Part shown: piece after piece, positions 35,031-44,022 of the stretch
How the letters are laid out: each line of letters starts with the position of its first letter
Numbering within the stretch: the stretch's first letter is position 1
From: JAWXBK01 sp040878185
GTDB taxonomy: Bacteria > Pseudomonadota > Alphaproteobacteria > Dongiales > Dongiaceae
Length of the DNA stretch: 61,919 bases
Assembly (NCBI GenBank): GCA_040878185.1
Contig: JBBDMS010000055.1
Location: 1-61,919 of the forward strand
Direction: 5' to 3'
Made by a program: the position numbers and the translations under genes
The notes under the pieces: model-generated
Told to the model about the DNA's origin: nothing
Database searches by the model: none
What the model saw: only the letters and a program-made list of their open reading frames with translations

Positions 35031-36191
35031 ATGAAGCACAACAGGATGAAGAGCGCAGCGGATGGGTTGGTACGGGTTCGATCTCTCGTACCGATGACCC
35101 GGCGCCAGATGATGAAGGGAACGGGCGCGCTGGGCGCTGCCGCGCTCGGGATGGCTGCAAGCGGCGGTTTCCGCCCGGCGCACGCCGCGACGAATATCAA
35201 AGCCATGGTTTGGGAAGGCTACGATGCCTTTCTCGAGGGCGGCGACTTTCTTGCAAGGAAGGATCTTACGCTCGACAAGACCTACATCGGGGCGCCGGAG
35301 GAGATCATCGCCAAGTTACGGTTGAACCCCCGCGAGGTCGACGTCAGCACTCCTTATTTCATCCAGGTCGATTTCATGGCGGCGGAAGGTCTGCTGCAGC
35401 CGCTCGATCTCGAAAAGATTCCGAATTTCAAAAACCTGTTTCCGGCGATCGTCGACGCCGCCCGCGGCAACATGACCTACGAAGATCAGTGGTACTCGAT
35501 GCCGTTTACCTGGGCGTCGATCCCGCTGATGTACAACGCCGACGAAGTGGAGCCGATGGAGTCCTGGATGGACATGCTTCGGCCGGAGTTCAAGGGCAAA
35601 TCCGCCATTCCGGCCGACCCGACCTCGGTCTTCGCCACCTGGGGACGCGTCGTCACCGGCAACCAATCGCCGAACCGCATGACGCTCGCCGAGCTCGAAG
35701 AGACCGTGAAGTTCCTCATCGACATGAAGAAGAACCATCTGCGCACGATAGCGGCGAGCTATGGTGAGCTGGGCGACCTGTTCGCGCGCAAGGAGATTTT
35801 GATCTGCGAGGGTGCCGAGTGGATTGCGCCACTGGCGGGCGAGGTGCGCGTTGAATGGAGCTATCCGAAGGAAGGCACCATGACCTACATCGAGGGCTTC
35901 TCGATGGGTGTGGAAGCCAGCGATCCGGACGCCGTCTATGCGCTCATCAACAATGCGCTCTCGGTCGAGGGCCAGGTCGCCGGGGCCGAGTATAACGGGC
36001 TCCCGATCACCAATGCCGAAGCGCTTCCGATGCTGAGCGAATCCAACCGCGCGACCTATCCCTACGACGACATCGCGTCGTTCTTCACGACCAACCTGCG
36101 TGTCGAAGAGATGTATCTCCTCGAGGCGGACGGCACGAACGCGACATGGGACGACTATATCCAGGGTTGGGAAACCGTGATGAAGGCATAG
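35031..36191 (+). CDS. ABC transporter substrate-binding protein, polyamine type, Tat-exported
   Basis: A 386-residue PotD/PotF-like periplasmic protein. The signal contains a twin-arginine motif (TRRQMMKG at 23-30), a hydrophobic stretch and an AHA cleavage site at about 52. The mature part starts ATNIKAMVWEGYDAF, and TYEDQWYSMPFTWASIPLMY and GFSMGVEASDPDAVY match the family. It differs clearly from the other binding protein at 22479-23588. GGGAGGA precedes the ATG at 35031. Two permease genes follow; no ATPase gene is nearby. Confidence 0.87.
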   Translation: MKHNRMKSAADGLVRVRSLVPMTRRQMMKGTGALGAAALGMAASGGFRPAHAATNIKAMVWEGYDAFLEGGDFLARKDLTLDKTYIGAPEEIIAKLRLNPREVDVSTPYFIQVDFMAAEGLLQPLDLEKIPNFKNLFPAIVDAARGNMTYEDQWYSMPFTWASIPLMYNADEVEPMESWMDMLRPEFKGKSAIPADPTSVFATWGRVVTGNQSPNRMTLAELEETVKFLIDMKKNHLRTIAASYGELGDLFARKEILICEGAEWIAPLAGEVRVEWSYPKEGTMTYIEGFSMGVEASDPDAVYALINNALSVEGQVAGAEYNGLPITNAEALPMLSESNRATYPYDDIASFFTTNLRVEEMYLLEADGTNATWDDYIQGWETVMKA

Positions 36192-36278
36192 GCCGGTTGT
36201 TCAACCGGATCGCGCGACCATCGACGCCGGGCGGGCACTGGGCCGAGCGGCCTGGTGCCCGACCAGGATGACCCGCCG

Positions 36279-37124
36279 ATGCCGCGTCACCCTCTTGTCG
36301 TCGCTCTCTTCGCTTTGCCGGCGACACTCATCTTTCTGCTCTTTTTCGTCGGTCCGTTCGCCTATTTCGCGGTGATGAGTTTCTGGAGCGTCAGCTCCTA
36401 TCGGATCTCGCGGGAATTTACATTCATCAACTATATCGATGTCTATCGCGATTATTTCTATTCGCTCGGCTTCACCTTTGCGATCGCGCTGGCGATTGCG
36501 GTCCTGACCACAGTGATCGCATTCGCCTTCGCCTATCTGATCCGGTTCCGCGCCGGCAGGTGGGGCCCCGCGCTGCTCTTCGTCACCCTTATCACCATGT
36601 TCGGCGGCTACCTCGTCAAGATCTACGCCTGGCGTACCATCCTCGGCACCACAGGCATTCTCAATACCGGTCTTCTGGAGCTGGGTCTTACCAGTGAGCC
36701 GTTGCCGTGGCTGCTCTACAATCCAGGCGCCGTTGTCACCACGCTGACGCATTTCCTGCTGCCATTTTCGGTGTTGCCGATCTATGGCAGCCTCCGCGGC
36801 ATCAGCGACGCACAGCTTGCTGCCGCCCGCGATCTCGGCGCACGGCCCATTCGCACGCTCCTGGATATCGTGCTGCCGCAATGCGAGCTCGGCCTCGTCG
36901 TTGCCTTTATGCTCGCTTTTTTCATCGCCGCGGGCGATTACATTACACCCCGCCTCGTCGGCGGCACGTCGACCGCCATGGTCGGCAATTTCGTCGAGAA
37001 CCAGTTCATCACCGCGCTGAATGCACCGCAGAGCTCCGCGCTGGCGGTTGCGATTCTCCTGATCAGCGCCGGCACCATCCTGGGTCTGCGCGCCATGCTG
37101 CATCGCGTTCTCGCCGTACGATGA
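36279..37124 (+). CDS. ABC transporter permease, PotB-like
   Basis: A 281-residue inner-membrane permease with about six helices. The cytoplasmic EAA-type loop SDAQLAAARDLGARP, followed by an LPQ, contacts the ATPase. FGGYLVKIYAWRTILG is typical of PotB. The start is ambiguous: ATG at 36279 (AGGA upstream) was chosen, but GTG at 36255 would add eight residues. Its stop overlaps the next start (ATGA). Confidence 0.88.
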   Translation: MPRHPLVVALFALPATLIFLLFFVGPFAYFAVMSFWSVSSYRISREFTFINYIDVYRDYFYSLGFTFAIALAIAVLTTVIAFAFAYLIRFRAGRWGPALLFVTLITMFGGYLVKIYAWRTILGTTGILNTGLLELGLTSEPLPWLLYNPGAVVTTLTHFLLPFSVLPIYGSLRGISDAQLAAARDLGARPIRTLLDIVLPQCELGLVVAFMLAFFIAAGDYITPRLVGGTSTAMVGNFVENQFITALNAPQSSALAVAILLISAGTILGLRAMLHRVLAVR

Positions 37125-37900
37125 CGAGCCGCTCCGGGCGCATCATCTGGATCCTGTTCGGGGCCGCGACGGTGCTGTTCATGCTGTCGCCGCTGTTTCT
37201 GCTCGTACTCTTCTCATTCGGCCGGAACGAGCTTGCGAGCTTTCCGATGCGGGGTCTGACGTTCGACTGGTACAGGGCGCTCTTCGCGAAAGCCGATTTC
37301 TGGGTGGCACTCGAGAACAGCGCGTACATATGCCTTGCGGTGGGTGTGACATCCGTGCTCGTCGGCAATTTGGCGGCATTCGCGTTCGCCGGATTGCGGC
37401 CCCGCCGGGCCGCCCCGGCACTCGCCGCGATCGCGATGCCCCTGATGATGCCGCCGCTCGTGCTCGCGCTCGCGCTGTTCAGCACCTATTCGGCGCTCGG
37501 CTTTTCGCTCAGCATTGCCACCGTCGTGCCGGGCCAGGTGGTATTCATCCAGCCTTTCGTCATCCTGGTGATCTATTCCCGCATGGCGAGTTTCGATACG
37601 GCAATTCTCGATTCCGCGCGCGATCTCGGCGCCTCGCCGATGAAGGCATTCCTTACCGTGACACTGCCAATCATCAGCCCGACCGTCATCGGCGCGGGGC
37701 TGATCGCCATGGCCCTCTCGCTCGACGAGTTCATTATCACCTACTACACGATCGGCGGCGGATTAACGTTGCCGACGCTGATCTGGGGGCTGCTGCGCCG
37801 CTCGCTCGATCCCAGCGTCAACGCGCTGGCGACGCTCATCCTCATTTCGACGGTGGGATCGACAATTCTCGCCATTCGCGCGACCCGCTATCGGGGCTGA
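37121..37900 (+). CDS. ABC transporter permease, PotC-like
   Basis: A 259-residue permease with six helices and the EAA loop ILDSARDLGASPMKAFLTVT, followed by LPIISP; the family motif SLDEFIITYY is near residue 205. With the PotB-like protein it forms the membrane channel. The usual PotA-like ATPase gene is not downstream; instead there is a 159-bp gap and an Lrp-type regulator. Energy must come from an ATPase encoded elsewhere, perhaps shared. Confidence 0.9.
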   Translation: MTSRSGRIIWILFGAATVLFMLSPLFLLVLFSFGRNELASFPMRGLTFDWYRALFAKADFWVALENSAYICLAVGVTSVLVGNLAAFAFAGLRPRRAAPALAAIAMPLMMPPLVLALALFSTYSALGFSLSIATVVPGQVVFIQPFVILVIYSRMASFDTAILDSARDLGASPMKAFLTVTLPIISPTVIGAGLIAMALSLDEFIITYYTIGGGLTLPTLIWGLLRRSLDPSVNALATLILISTVGSTILAIRATRYRG

Positions 37901-38008
37901 CGGGGCGGTCCTCCGCAGGCGCAGGGAGTTTGGCAATGACCACAGGGACCGACCCCGGGCCGTCACTATTCGCAGGAAACCTTGTCCCTTCTAACTAAAT
38001 GCTCTAGA

Positions 38009-38031
38009 AAATGACAATTCACTGGTCATTT
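38009..38031. promoter_or_regulatory. Inverted repeat, candidate Lrp-type operator
   Basis: AAATGAC (38009-38015) and GTCATTT (38025-38031) form a perfect 7-bp inverted repeat with a 9-bp spacer, 28 bp before the start of the Lrp/AsnC gene. Spacing and AT-rich arms are in the range of Lrp-family sites, so autoregulation is plausible. Confidence 0.5.
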
Positions 38032-38059
38032 GTTCAGGAATATTGGGGTTAAATGCAAA

Positions 38060-38608
38060 ATGGCCAAGAACGCCACAGTCGAGCTCGATACGCTCAGCCG
38101 TCAGATTGTCGCCGAACTGCAGCGCGACGGGCGCGCCTCGTTCCGCGAGATCGGCAAGCGGCTCCGTGTTTCGCCGGGCACCGTGCGCGCCCGCTACAGC
38201 CAGTTGCATGAGGCCGGCATCATTCAGGTGATCGCGATCCCAAACCCGTGGCGCATGGGGCTGGATTTCCATGCAACCGTCGGGCTCCGACTTCAGCCGG
38301 GCACGGTCGAAGGCGCGGTCGCCGTTCTTGAAAAGAAGCGCGAGGTCGGCTGGATCGGCCTGCTGCTCACCGGTTACGACGTGATGTTCGAAGTGGCGAT
38401 GAGCGACAGCCATGCATTCGGCAAATACAAGGAATCGCTGTGGGCGGAGATTCCCGGATTCATCAGTGCCGATGTGTACGCAATGTGGGATGTGCGCAAG
38501 TTCCGCTACGAGTTCCGGACTCTCGAACCGGAGAAAAGCACGGCGGCCGGCAAACGCTCGGCGCGTGGTGATTCCCGAATCCCAAAATCACGCAAATCCG
38601 ACACATAA
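38060..38608 (+). CDS. Lrp/AsnC family transcriptional regulator
   Basis: A 182-residue regulator with an N-terminal winged helix-turn-helix (about 5-60; LDTLSRQIVAELQRDGR then SFREIGKRLRVSPGTVRAR) and a C-terminal RAM ligand-binding domain (about 70-150). The last 30 residues are basic and Ser/Lys-rich, longer than usual. ATG at 38060 was preferred over an earlier TTG at 38030. It lies between the polyamine-type ABC genes and the M24 gene, a setting similar to doeX-doeA of ectoine catabolism, so it likely responds to the substrate of that M24 enzyme. Confidence 0.87.
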   Translation: MAKNATVELDTLSRQIVAELQRDGRASFREIGKRLRVSPGTVRARYSQLHEAGIIQVIAIPNPWRMGLDFHATVGLRLQPGTVEGAVAVLEKKREVGWIGLLLTGYDVMFEVAMSDSHAFGKYKESLWAEIPGFISADVYAMWDVRKFRYEFRTLEPEKSTAAGKRSARGDSRIPKSRKSDT

Positions 38609-38637
38609 CCGATCAAAGAAATGAGAGGGAGGATATT

Positions 38638-39852
38638 ATGAATCTGATACAGGCGCTGGAGCAGTCACCGCTGCCGCGGGAGCTCGCATTTCCCGAATCC
38701 GAGTATCGCGAGCGGGTCCGCAAGACCCAGAAACTGATGAGCGAGCGCGGAATCGACATTCTGTTGATCAGCAGCACGCCCAATCTGGGCTATTTGACCG
38801 GCTACGACAGCACCATGTCTTGCGGCTACACGATCGGCATTCTCAGCCAGACCGGCGACGTCGCGCTGCATTGTTCCGAACTTGAGGCACCCTGCGCGCT
38901 TCTCTTCAGCACGATCAAGAAGATCGACGTCTTCTACTGGTATCAGGCGGACGACACAGCCACGCAGCTCGGCAAAATCCTGGCCGACCTGGGCGGCAAC
39001 GGCAAGCATATCGGACTCGAGATGGGCAACGCCGAGACCTTTGCCAGCGGCGCCTTCGACACCAAGAGCTATATCCGCCTTACCGAACTGCTGACAAAAT
39101 CGAAGTTTGTCGATGCGACGCGCCTCGTGCTCGATGTACGTCTCATCAAGTCCGCAGCGGAAATCGTGCATATGAAGCAGGCCGGCAAATATACCTGGAT
39201 CGGGTTGAAGGCATCGCTCGACGCGGCGGCGGAAGGCAAGACCGATAATCAGATCGTTGCGGCCGGCTATGGCGCGATGGTCGCGGCAGGATCCGAACTG
39301 ATGTCGATCGATCCGATGATCATGACCGGCAAGCGCGCCGGCTATATGCCGCACATCCCGTACAAGCGCATCAAACTGAACAAGGGCGATGCCATCTATC
39401 TCGAATATTCGGGCTGCCACGAGCGTTACAACGCGCCAGGGATGCGCAGCGCGGTGATCGGTACGCCGCCCGATGGCGTCAAGCGGCTGGCCGATGCCAG
39501 CATCAAGGTTCTGGAGCTCCTGCTGGAGAATGTCCGACCCGGCCGCACCGGCGGCGACGTCGCGAAGATTGCCAAGACGGGTTTCGATGGCGCGCCGAAG
39601 GACACATTTTTCCACGGTGGGTACGGCTACGGAATCGGCATGGGATTCCAGCCTACCTGGACCGAGAACCCGGTCTATATCGCCGAGGGCTCAAGCACGG
39701 TGCTGAAGGCCGGCATGTGTTTCCATCTGCCGATCTGCGCCTGGGTTCCGACCGACAAGTATGGGATCGGCTTCAGCGAAAGCATCGTCGTCACGGATGC
39801 CGGCTGCGAGACGCTGACGCCCGGCGCCGACCGGTTCCTGCATGTCCGGTGA
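38638..39852 (+). CDS. M24-fold hydrolase, creatinase-like, lacking metal ligands
   Basis: A 404-residue protein with a creatinase N-terminal domain (about 20-165) and M24 domain (about 175-395). As in the paralogue at 1751-2920 the metal ligands are altered: E256 in LEYSG replaces the first Asp, P267 stands near the second, and Y331 in GYGYGIGMGFQPTW replaces the His; a Glu is retained at 381 (FSESIVV). H239 in YMPHIPYKR occupies the position of the catalytic His of creatinase. AGGGAGGA precedes the ATG. Probably hydrolyses an amide, amidine or cyclic amidine taken up by the ABC system; the substrate is unknown. Confidence 0.8.
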   Translation: MNLIQALEQSPLPRELAFPESEYRERVRKTQKLMSERGIDILLISSTPNLGYLTGYDSTMSCGYTIGILSQTGDVALHCSELEAPCALLFSTIKKIDVFYWYQADDTATQLGKILADLGGNGKHIGLEMGNAETFASGAFDTKSYIRLTELLTKSKFVDATRLVLDVRLIKSAAEIVHMKQAGKYTWIGLKASLDAAAEGKTDNQIVAAGYGAMVAAGSELMSIDPMIMTGKRAGYMPHIPYKRIKLNKGDAIYLEYSGCHERYNAPGMRSAVIGTPPDGVKRLADASIKVLELLLENVRPGRTGGDVAKIAKTGFDGAPKDTFFHGGYGYGIGMGFQPTWTENPVYIAEGSSTVLKAGMCFHLPICAWVPTDKYGIGFSESIVVTDAGCETLTPGADRFLHVR

Positions 39853-39907
39853 CGGCAACCCTGTGACCTGAAAGCGAACTGGCGCGCATTCTGGCGGGGA
39901 TCGCGCG

Positions 39908-40945
39908 CTATTTCTTTGCGGCGTGGCAGCGCCCGAGTGCGTCGCCGAGCCGGGTGAAATTCTCGTCGGAGCCGGGAAGGCCGAAGCGCAGCACCGTCGG
40001 ATCCTCGTCGAACGCGCGAACGATGATCCCCTGTCGGCCGAGCGCGGCAAAAACCGACGATGCGGCCGGCGTGCGGACGAAACGATAGAGGCTCGTACCG
40101 CCTGCGACGGTCAACCCGTTTTGCATCAAAAGGCGATCCAGCCGATCCGCTTCTTTGATTAGCTGGTCTCGCATCGCTTGCTGCCAATCGAGCGCGCCGA
40201 GCGCGGCAATGCCGAGCTCAAGCGCGGGACCGGAAACCGCCCACGGCCCGAGGCGCGCGCGCAACCCCGCCATCTGTGCCGTCGAACCGATGGCGAAGCC
40301 GAGCCGGACGCCGGCAAGGCCGAAGAATTTTCCGAACGACCGCAGGACGACAAATCCGCCGGCTTCGGCGTCGGGCGCGAGACTTTCCTCGGCCGGACCG
40401 ACATCCATGAAGGCTTCGTCGACGACGAGAAGGCCGCCTTTGGCTTTCATTCTTGCGGCGAGATCGAGCAGATCCACGCGGGTGCAGATACGACCGTCGG
40501 GATTGTTCGGATTGACCAGGATCGCGAGGTTCGACGCCGCGAGCTCATCGAGTGTCGAGACGTCGGCGGTTTCATGCCCGGCGAGCGCCGCCGCGCGGCG
40601 ATGCTCGGCATAAGTGGGCGACAGGATCGCGGCGCGTTTTTTCGCGATCAGTGCGCTCACGAGCGGCAGAAGAATCTGCGTGCCGGGCGCCGCAACCACA
40701 TTCGCCGGCCCGGGCGCGCGATAGGCGTGCGCCGCGGCCACCGCCAGTTCGGTTAGCCGCGAGCCCTCCGGAAGCCTCGTAAACGCGCTGGCCGGAAGGT
40801 TGGCGACAGGATAGGAATGCGGATTGATACCCGTGGAGAGATCGAGCCACGGTTTCGGTGCGTCCGGAAACAGACGCTCCGCCCGCGACAGACTGCCGCC
40901 GTGGTCGGTCACCTCGGCTAACGGAGAATTGTTCGTCCCGGTCAT
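39908..40945 (-). CDS. cobC: Threonine-phosphate decarboxylase (CobC type)
   Basis: A 345-residue fold-type I PLP enzyme that makes the aminopropanol phosphate arm of cobalamin from threonine phosphate. DHGGSLSRAERLFPDAP and DLSTGINP mark the N-terminus, NPNNPDG is at 145-151, and the PLP lysine is K206 in RSFGKFFGLAG. The ATG at 40945 has AGGA upstream but shares bases with the divergent cobD ATG; a GTG at 40912 is an alternative start without a good ribosome binding site. Confidence 0.9.
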   Translation of the reverse strand: MTGTNNSPLAEVTDHGGSLSRAERLFPDAPKPWLDLSTGINPHSYPVANLPASAFTRLPEGSRLTELAVAAAHAYRAPGPANVVAAPGTQILLPLVSALIAKKRAAILSPTYAEHRRAAALAGHETADVSTLDELAASNLAILVNPNNPDGRICTRVDLLDLAARMKAKGGLLVVDEAFMDVGPAEESLAPDAEAGGFVVLRSFGKFFGLAGVRLGFAIGSTAQMAGLRARLGPWAVSGPALELGIAALGALDWQQAMRDQLIKEADRLDRLLMQNGLTVAGGTSLYRFVRTPAASSVFAALGRQGIIVRAFDEDPTVLRFGLPGSDENFTRLGDALGRCHAAKK

Positions 40946-41912
40946 GTCAGTCCTGCTTGCATTGCTGGCGCTCCTCGTGGAACTCGCCATCGGCTATCCC
41001 GACCGGGTCTATCGTGCGATCGGCCATCCGGTTTCCTGGATGGGCCGATGGATCGCTGCCGTCGATCGTCGTTTCAATCGCGACGCGTCGTCGTTCGCCG
41101 CAAGACGGGCCGCCGGCATTGTTGTTCTCGCGATTCTCGTTCTGGTGAGCGGCGGTGCCGCCTGGCTCGTGCAGACTGTTCTGGGCAGCGGCGTCGGAAT
41201 TCTTGTCACGGCGATCCTTGCGAGCACACTTCTCGCGCAGCGCAGCCTCGCAAATCATGTCGCGAAAGTCGCCGACGCGCTCGAAACGAGCGGGATCGAA
41301 TCCGCTCGCGCCGCCGTGTCGCATATCGTCGGCCGTGATCCGGCCGGGCTCGACGCCGCAGCCGTGTCGCGCGCGGCCATCGAAAGCCTGTCCGAGAATT
41401 TCTCCGATGGTGTCGTCGCGCCGGCATTCTGGCTGGCCGTTGCGGGCCTGCCCGGCGCGGTGATCTACAAAACCGTCAACACCGCCGACAGCATGATCGG
41501 CCACCGGACGCCGCGACATCGGGCGTTCGGTTGGGCGGCCGCCCGGTTCGACGATCTCATCAATCTGCCGGCGTCGCGGCTGACGGCGCTGCTGATCGTT
41601 CTCGCCGCTTTTTCGTTGCGCGATGCCTCGCCCGGCGAGGCCTGGCGCGCGGTGCGACGCGATGCGCATCGGCATCGTTCGCCGAACGCCGGGTGGCCGG
41701 AAGCCGCGATGGCGGGCGCGCTGGGGCTCGCGCTCAACGGTCCGCGCAGTTATGGCGGCACCATCGTCGACGATGTCTTCATGGGCGAAGGCGGGCGGCA
41801 GAAAGCGACCGCCAACGATATCCGCCGCGCGCTCCGGCTTTACTGGCGGACGGATCTGATCCTGATCGCGCTCATCGGCGCCGTCGCAGCCCTTGTCATG
41901 CTGCACGGCTGA
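40944..41912 (+). CDS. cobD: Adenosylcobinamide-phosphate synthase (CobD/CbiB)
   Basis: A 322-residue membrane enzyme attaching the aminopropanol (phosphate) arm to adenosylcobyric acid. ELAIGYPDRVYRAIGHPVSW near the N-terminus and SENFSDGVVAPAFWLAVAG, NTADSMIGHRTPRH are family motifs. The start is ATG at 40944, with no clear ribosome binding site; it overlaps the divergent cobC start in a shared CATG. The 3' end overlaps cobQ convergently by 17 bp. Confidence 0.94.
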   Translation: MSVLLALLALLVELAIGYPDRVYRAIGHPVSWMGRWIAAVDRRFNRDASSFAARRAAGIVVLAILVLVSGGAAWLVQTVLGSGVGILVTAILASTLLAQRSLANHVAKVADALETSGIESARAAVSHIVGRDPAGLDAAAVSRAAIESLSENFSDGVVAPAFWLAVAGLPGAVIYKTVNTADSMIGHRTPRHRAFGWAAARFDDLINLPASRLTALLIVLAAFSLRDASPGEAWRAVRRDAHRHRSPNAGWPEAAMAGALGLALNGPRSYGGTIVDDVFMGEGGRQKATANDIRRALRLYWRTDLILIALIGAVAALVMLHG

Positions 41913-43359
41913 GCAATCCGTCGACGTCGAGATGCCGCTCGAGATGGAGCGCAAGCTTGTCGAGCGTCTCCTCGACGCCGGATTCATAGTCCAGCGACGC
42001 TGCCGCACCGCCGAGCCGCGCGAGCCAGGACCGGCGCTGGTCGTCGTTGGAAAAGAGCCCATGGACATAGGTGCCGGCGACGCGACCGGAAGCGGAGGCC
42101 GCACCGTCGGCGGCGCCATCGGCGAAGCGGGCAAATTCGCGCTCTGCATCGGGTCCCAGCGTCTCGCCCGTATGCATCTCGTAACCGGTGAAGCCGATAC
42201 CGTCGCGGGTTTGCCCGGTGACGGTCCGCAGGGTCTTGGTTCCCGTCAGCGTCGTCGACACGTCGATCAGGCCGAGACCGTCGATGCTGCCGGCGGGCCC
42301 TTCGATGCCGGCCGGATCGTCGATGCGCCGCCCGAGCATCTGAAAGCCGCCGCACAGCCCCAGGACATGCCCGCCGCGACGGACATGCGCGGCAATGTCG
42401 ACGTCGAATCCGGCGGCGCGCAGCGCGCGCAGGTCGGCCATGGTGGATTTCGAACCGGGCAACAGAACGAGCGCCGCATCCCCGGGCAACGCGGCACCGG
42501 GCCTGACCCGAACGAGTTCGATATCGGGTTCGGCGTCGAGCGGGTCGAGATCGTCGAAATTCGAGATGTAAGGCAGAATCGGAACCGCGATCTTCGTGCG
42601 GCCGCCGGCACGCTGCGGCGCCGATTTTGTCGTCAGCACCAGCGCATCTTCCGCCGGCAGCCGCCGCGCATCCTCGAAATTCGGCACCAGGCCGAACGGT
42701 GTCCATCCGGTGCGGCGCGCGATCTCCGCCATGCCGGCGTCGAAGAGTGCCGGATCACCGCGAAAACGGTTGACGATGAAGCCGCAGATCAATGCCGCAT
42801 CCGCCGGATCGACGACATGTTTCGTGCCGACGAGACTGGCGATCACGCCGCCGCGGTCGATGTCGCCGATCAGGACAACGGGCGCATGGACGGCGCGTGC
42901 AAATCCCATGTTCGCGATGTCGCCACGGCGGAGATTGATCTCGGAAGCGCTGCCCGCGCCTTCGACGAGAACCAGGTCGGCCTCGCGGCGCAAAATCTCG
43001 TAGCTTTCGAGCACGGCCGGAAGCAGCCCGGCTTTCATGGACTGATAGGCCTTCGCATCGGCGGCGGCGAATATCTTTCCCTGAACCACGATCTGCGCGC
43101 CGATTTCGCTCTGCGGCTTCAGAAGAACGGGGTTCATGTGAACGTCGGGCGCGACACGCGACGCGCGCGCCTGCAAGGCCTGCGCGCGGCCGATCTCGCC
43201 ATTGTCCGCCGTGACGGCGGCGTTGTTCGACATGTTCTGCGGTTTGAAGGGCCGGACAATGAGGCCGCGATTGGTGAAGGCGCGGCAGAGACCGGCCACG
43301 ATCAGCGACTTGCCGACGTCGGATCCCGTGCCCTGGAACATCAGCGTGCGGGCGGCCAC
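41896..43359 (-). CDS. cobQ: Cobyric acid synthase
   Basis: A 487-residue glutamine-dependent enzyme amidating side chains b, d, e and g of adenosylcobyrinic a,c-diamide. P-loop GTGSDVGKS is at 10-18, and the glutaminase nucleophile Cys lies in VLGLCGGFQMLG in the C-terminal triad-type GATase domain. The start is GTG at 43359. Last gene of the minus-strand operon, two bases after cobO. Confidence 0.95.
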   Translation of the reverse strand: MAARTLMFQGTGSDVGKSLIVAGLCRAFTNRGLIVRPFKPQNMSNNAAVTADNGEIGRAQALQARASRVAPDVHMNPVLLKPQSEIGAQIVVQGKIFAAADAKAYQSMKAGLLPAVLESYEILRREADLVLVEGAGSASEINLRRGDIANMGFARAVHAPVVLIGDIDRGGVIASLVGTKHVVDPADAALICGFIVNRFRGDPALFDAGMAEIARRTGWTPFGLVPNFEDARRLPAEDALVLTTKSAPQRAGGRTKIAVPILPYISNFDDLDPLDAEPDIELVRVRPGAALPGDAALVLLPGSKSTMADLRALRAAGFDVDIAAHVRRGGHVLGLCGGFQMLGRRIDDPAGIEGPAGSIDGLGLIDVSTTLTGTKTLRTVTGQTRDGIGFTGYEMHTGETLGPDAEREFARFADGAADGAASASGRVAGTYVHGLFSNDDQRRSWLARLGGAAASLDYESGVEETLDKLALHLERHLDVDGLLSRAA

Positions 43360-43361
43360 GA

Positions 43362-44021
43362 TCAGAACTCGATACCCTGCTGCGCCTTCACGCCGGCGGC
43401 GAAATGATGCTTTATCTGTCCCATCTCGGTGACGAGATCGGCGGCCGCGACGAGCTCCGGCTTCGCATTACGCCCGGTGACGACGATGTGCAGATCGTGC
43501 CGACGACCCGTTAGTGCACCGACGACATCGCGAATGTCGAGATAGTCGTAGCGCAGCGCGATATTAAGCTCATCGAGGATGATCATCCCGAAGGAGGGGT
43601 CGTCCATCAGTTCGCGCGCTTTCTGCCAGGCTTTTTCGGCGGCCGCGATGTCGCGCGCCTTGTCCTGGGTCTCCCAGGTGAAGCCTTCACCCATCGTGTA
43701 CCAGGCGACTTTGTCGCCGAACTGCGCCAGGGCGTCTTTCTCGCCGGTATGCCACGCGCCCTTGATGAACTGCACGACACCGACGCGCCGGCCATAGCCC
43801 AGCATCCTGAGAGCAAGACCGAAGGCGGCGGTGGATTTTCCCTTGCCCGGGCCGGTATTGACGATCAGCAAACCCTTTTCGATCGTCTTGTCGCGCAGCT
43901 TGGCGTCCTGATGCGCCTTGCGCTTGACCATCTTGTCCCGGTGACGATCGGGGTCACTGCCGGGGTGACGGTCGGTTTGGTGGTCGTCGTGAGGGGCGGC
44001 CGGATCATCGACATCTTGCAT
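43362..44021 (-). CDS. cobO: Cob(I)yrinic acid a,c-diamide adenosyltransferase
   Basis: A 219-residue ATP:corrinoid adenosyltransferase of the CobA/CobO/BtuR type. P-loop NTGPGKGKST is at about 55-64; ILDELNIALRYDYLD and the C-terminal HHFAAGVKAQQGIEF are family marks. The first 30 residues (MQDVDDPAAPHDDHQTDRHP and following) are rich in His and Asp and absent from many homologues. One base separates it from cobU. Confidence 0.95.
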   Translation of the reverse strand: MQDVDDPAAPHDDHQTDRHPGSDPDRHRDKMVKRKAHQDAKLRDKTIEKGLLIVNTGPGKGKSTAAFGLALRMLGYGRRVGVVQFIKGAWHTGEKDALAQFGDKVAWYTMGEGFTWETQDKARDIAAAEKAWQKARELMDDPSFGMIILDELNIALRYDYLDIRDVVGALTGRRHDLHIVVTGRNAKPELVAAADLVTEMGQIKHHFAAGVKAQQGIEF

Positions 44022-44022
44022 G

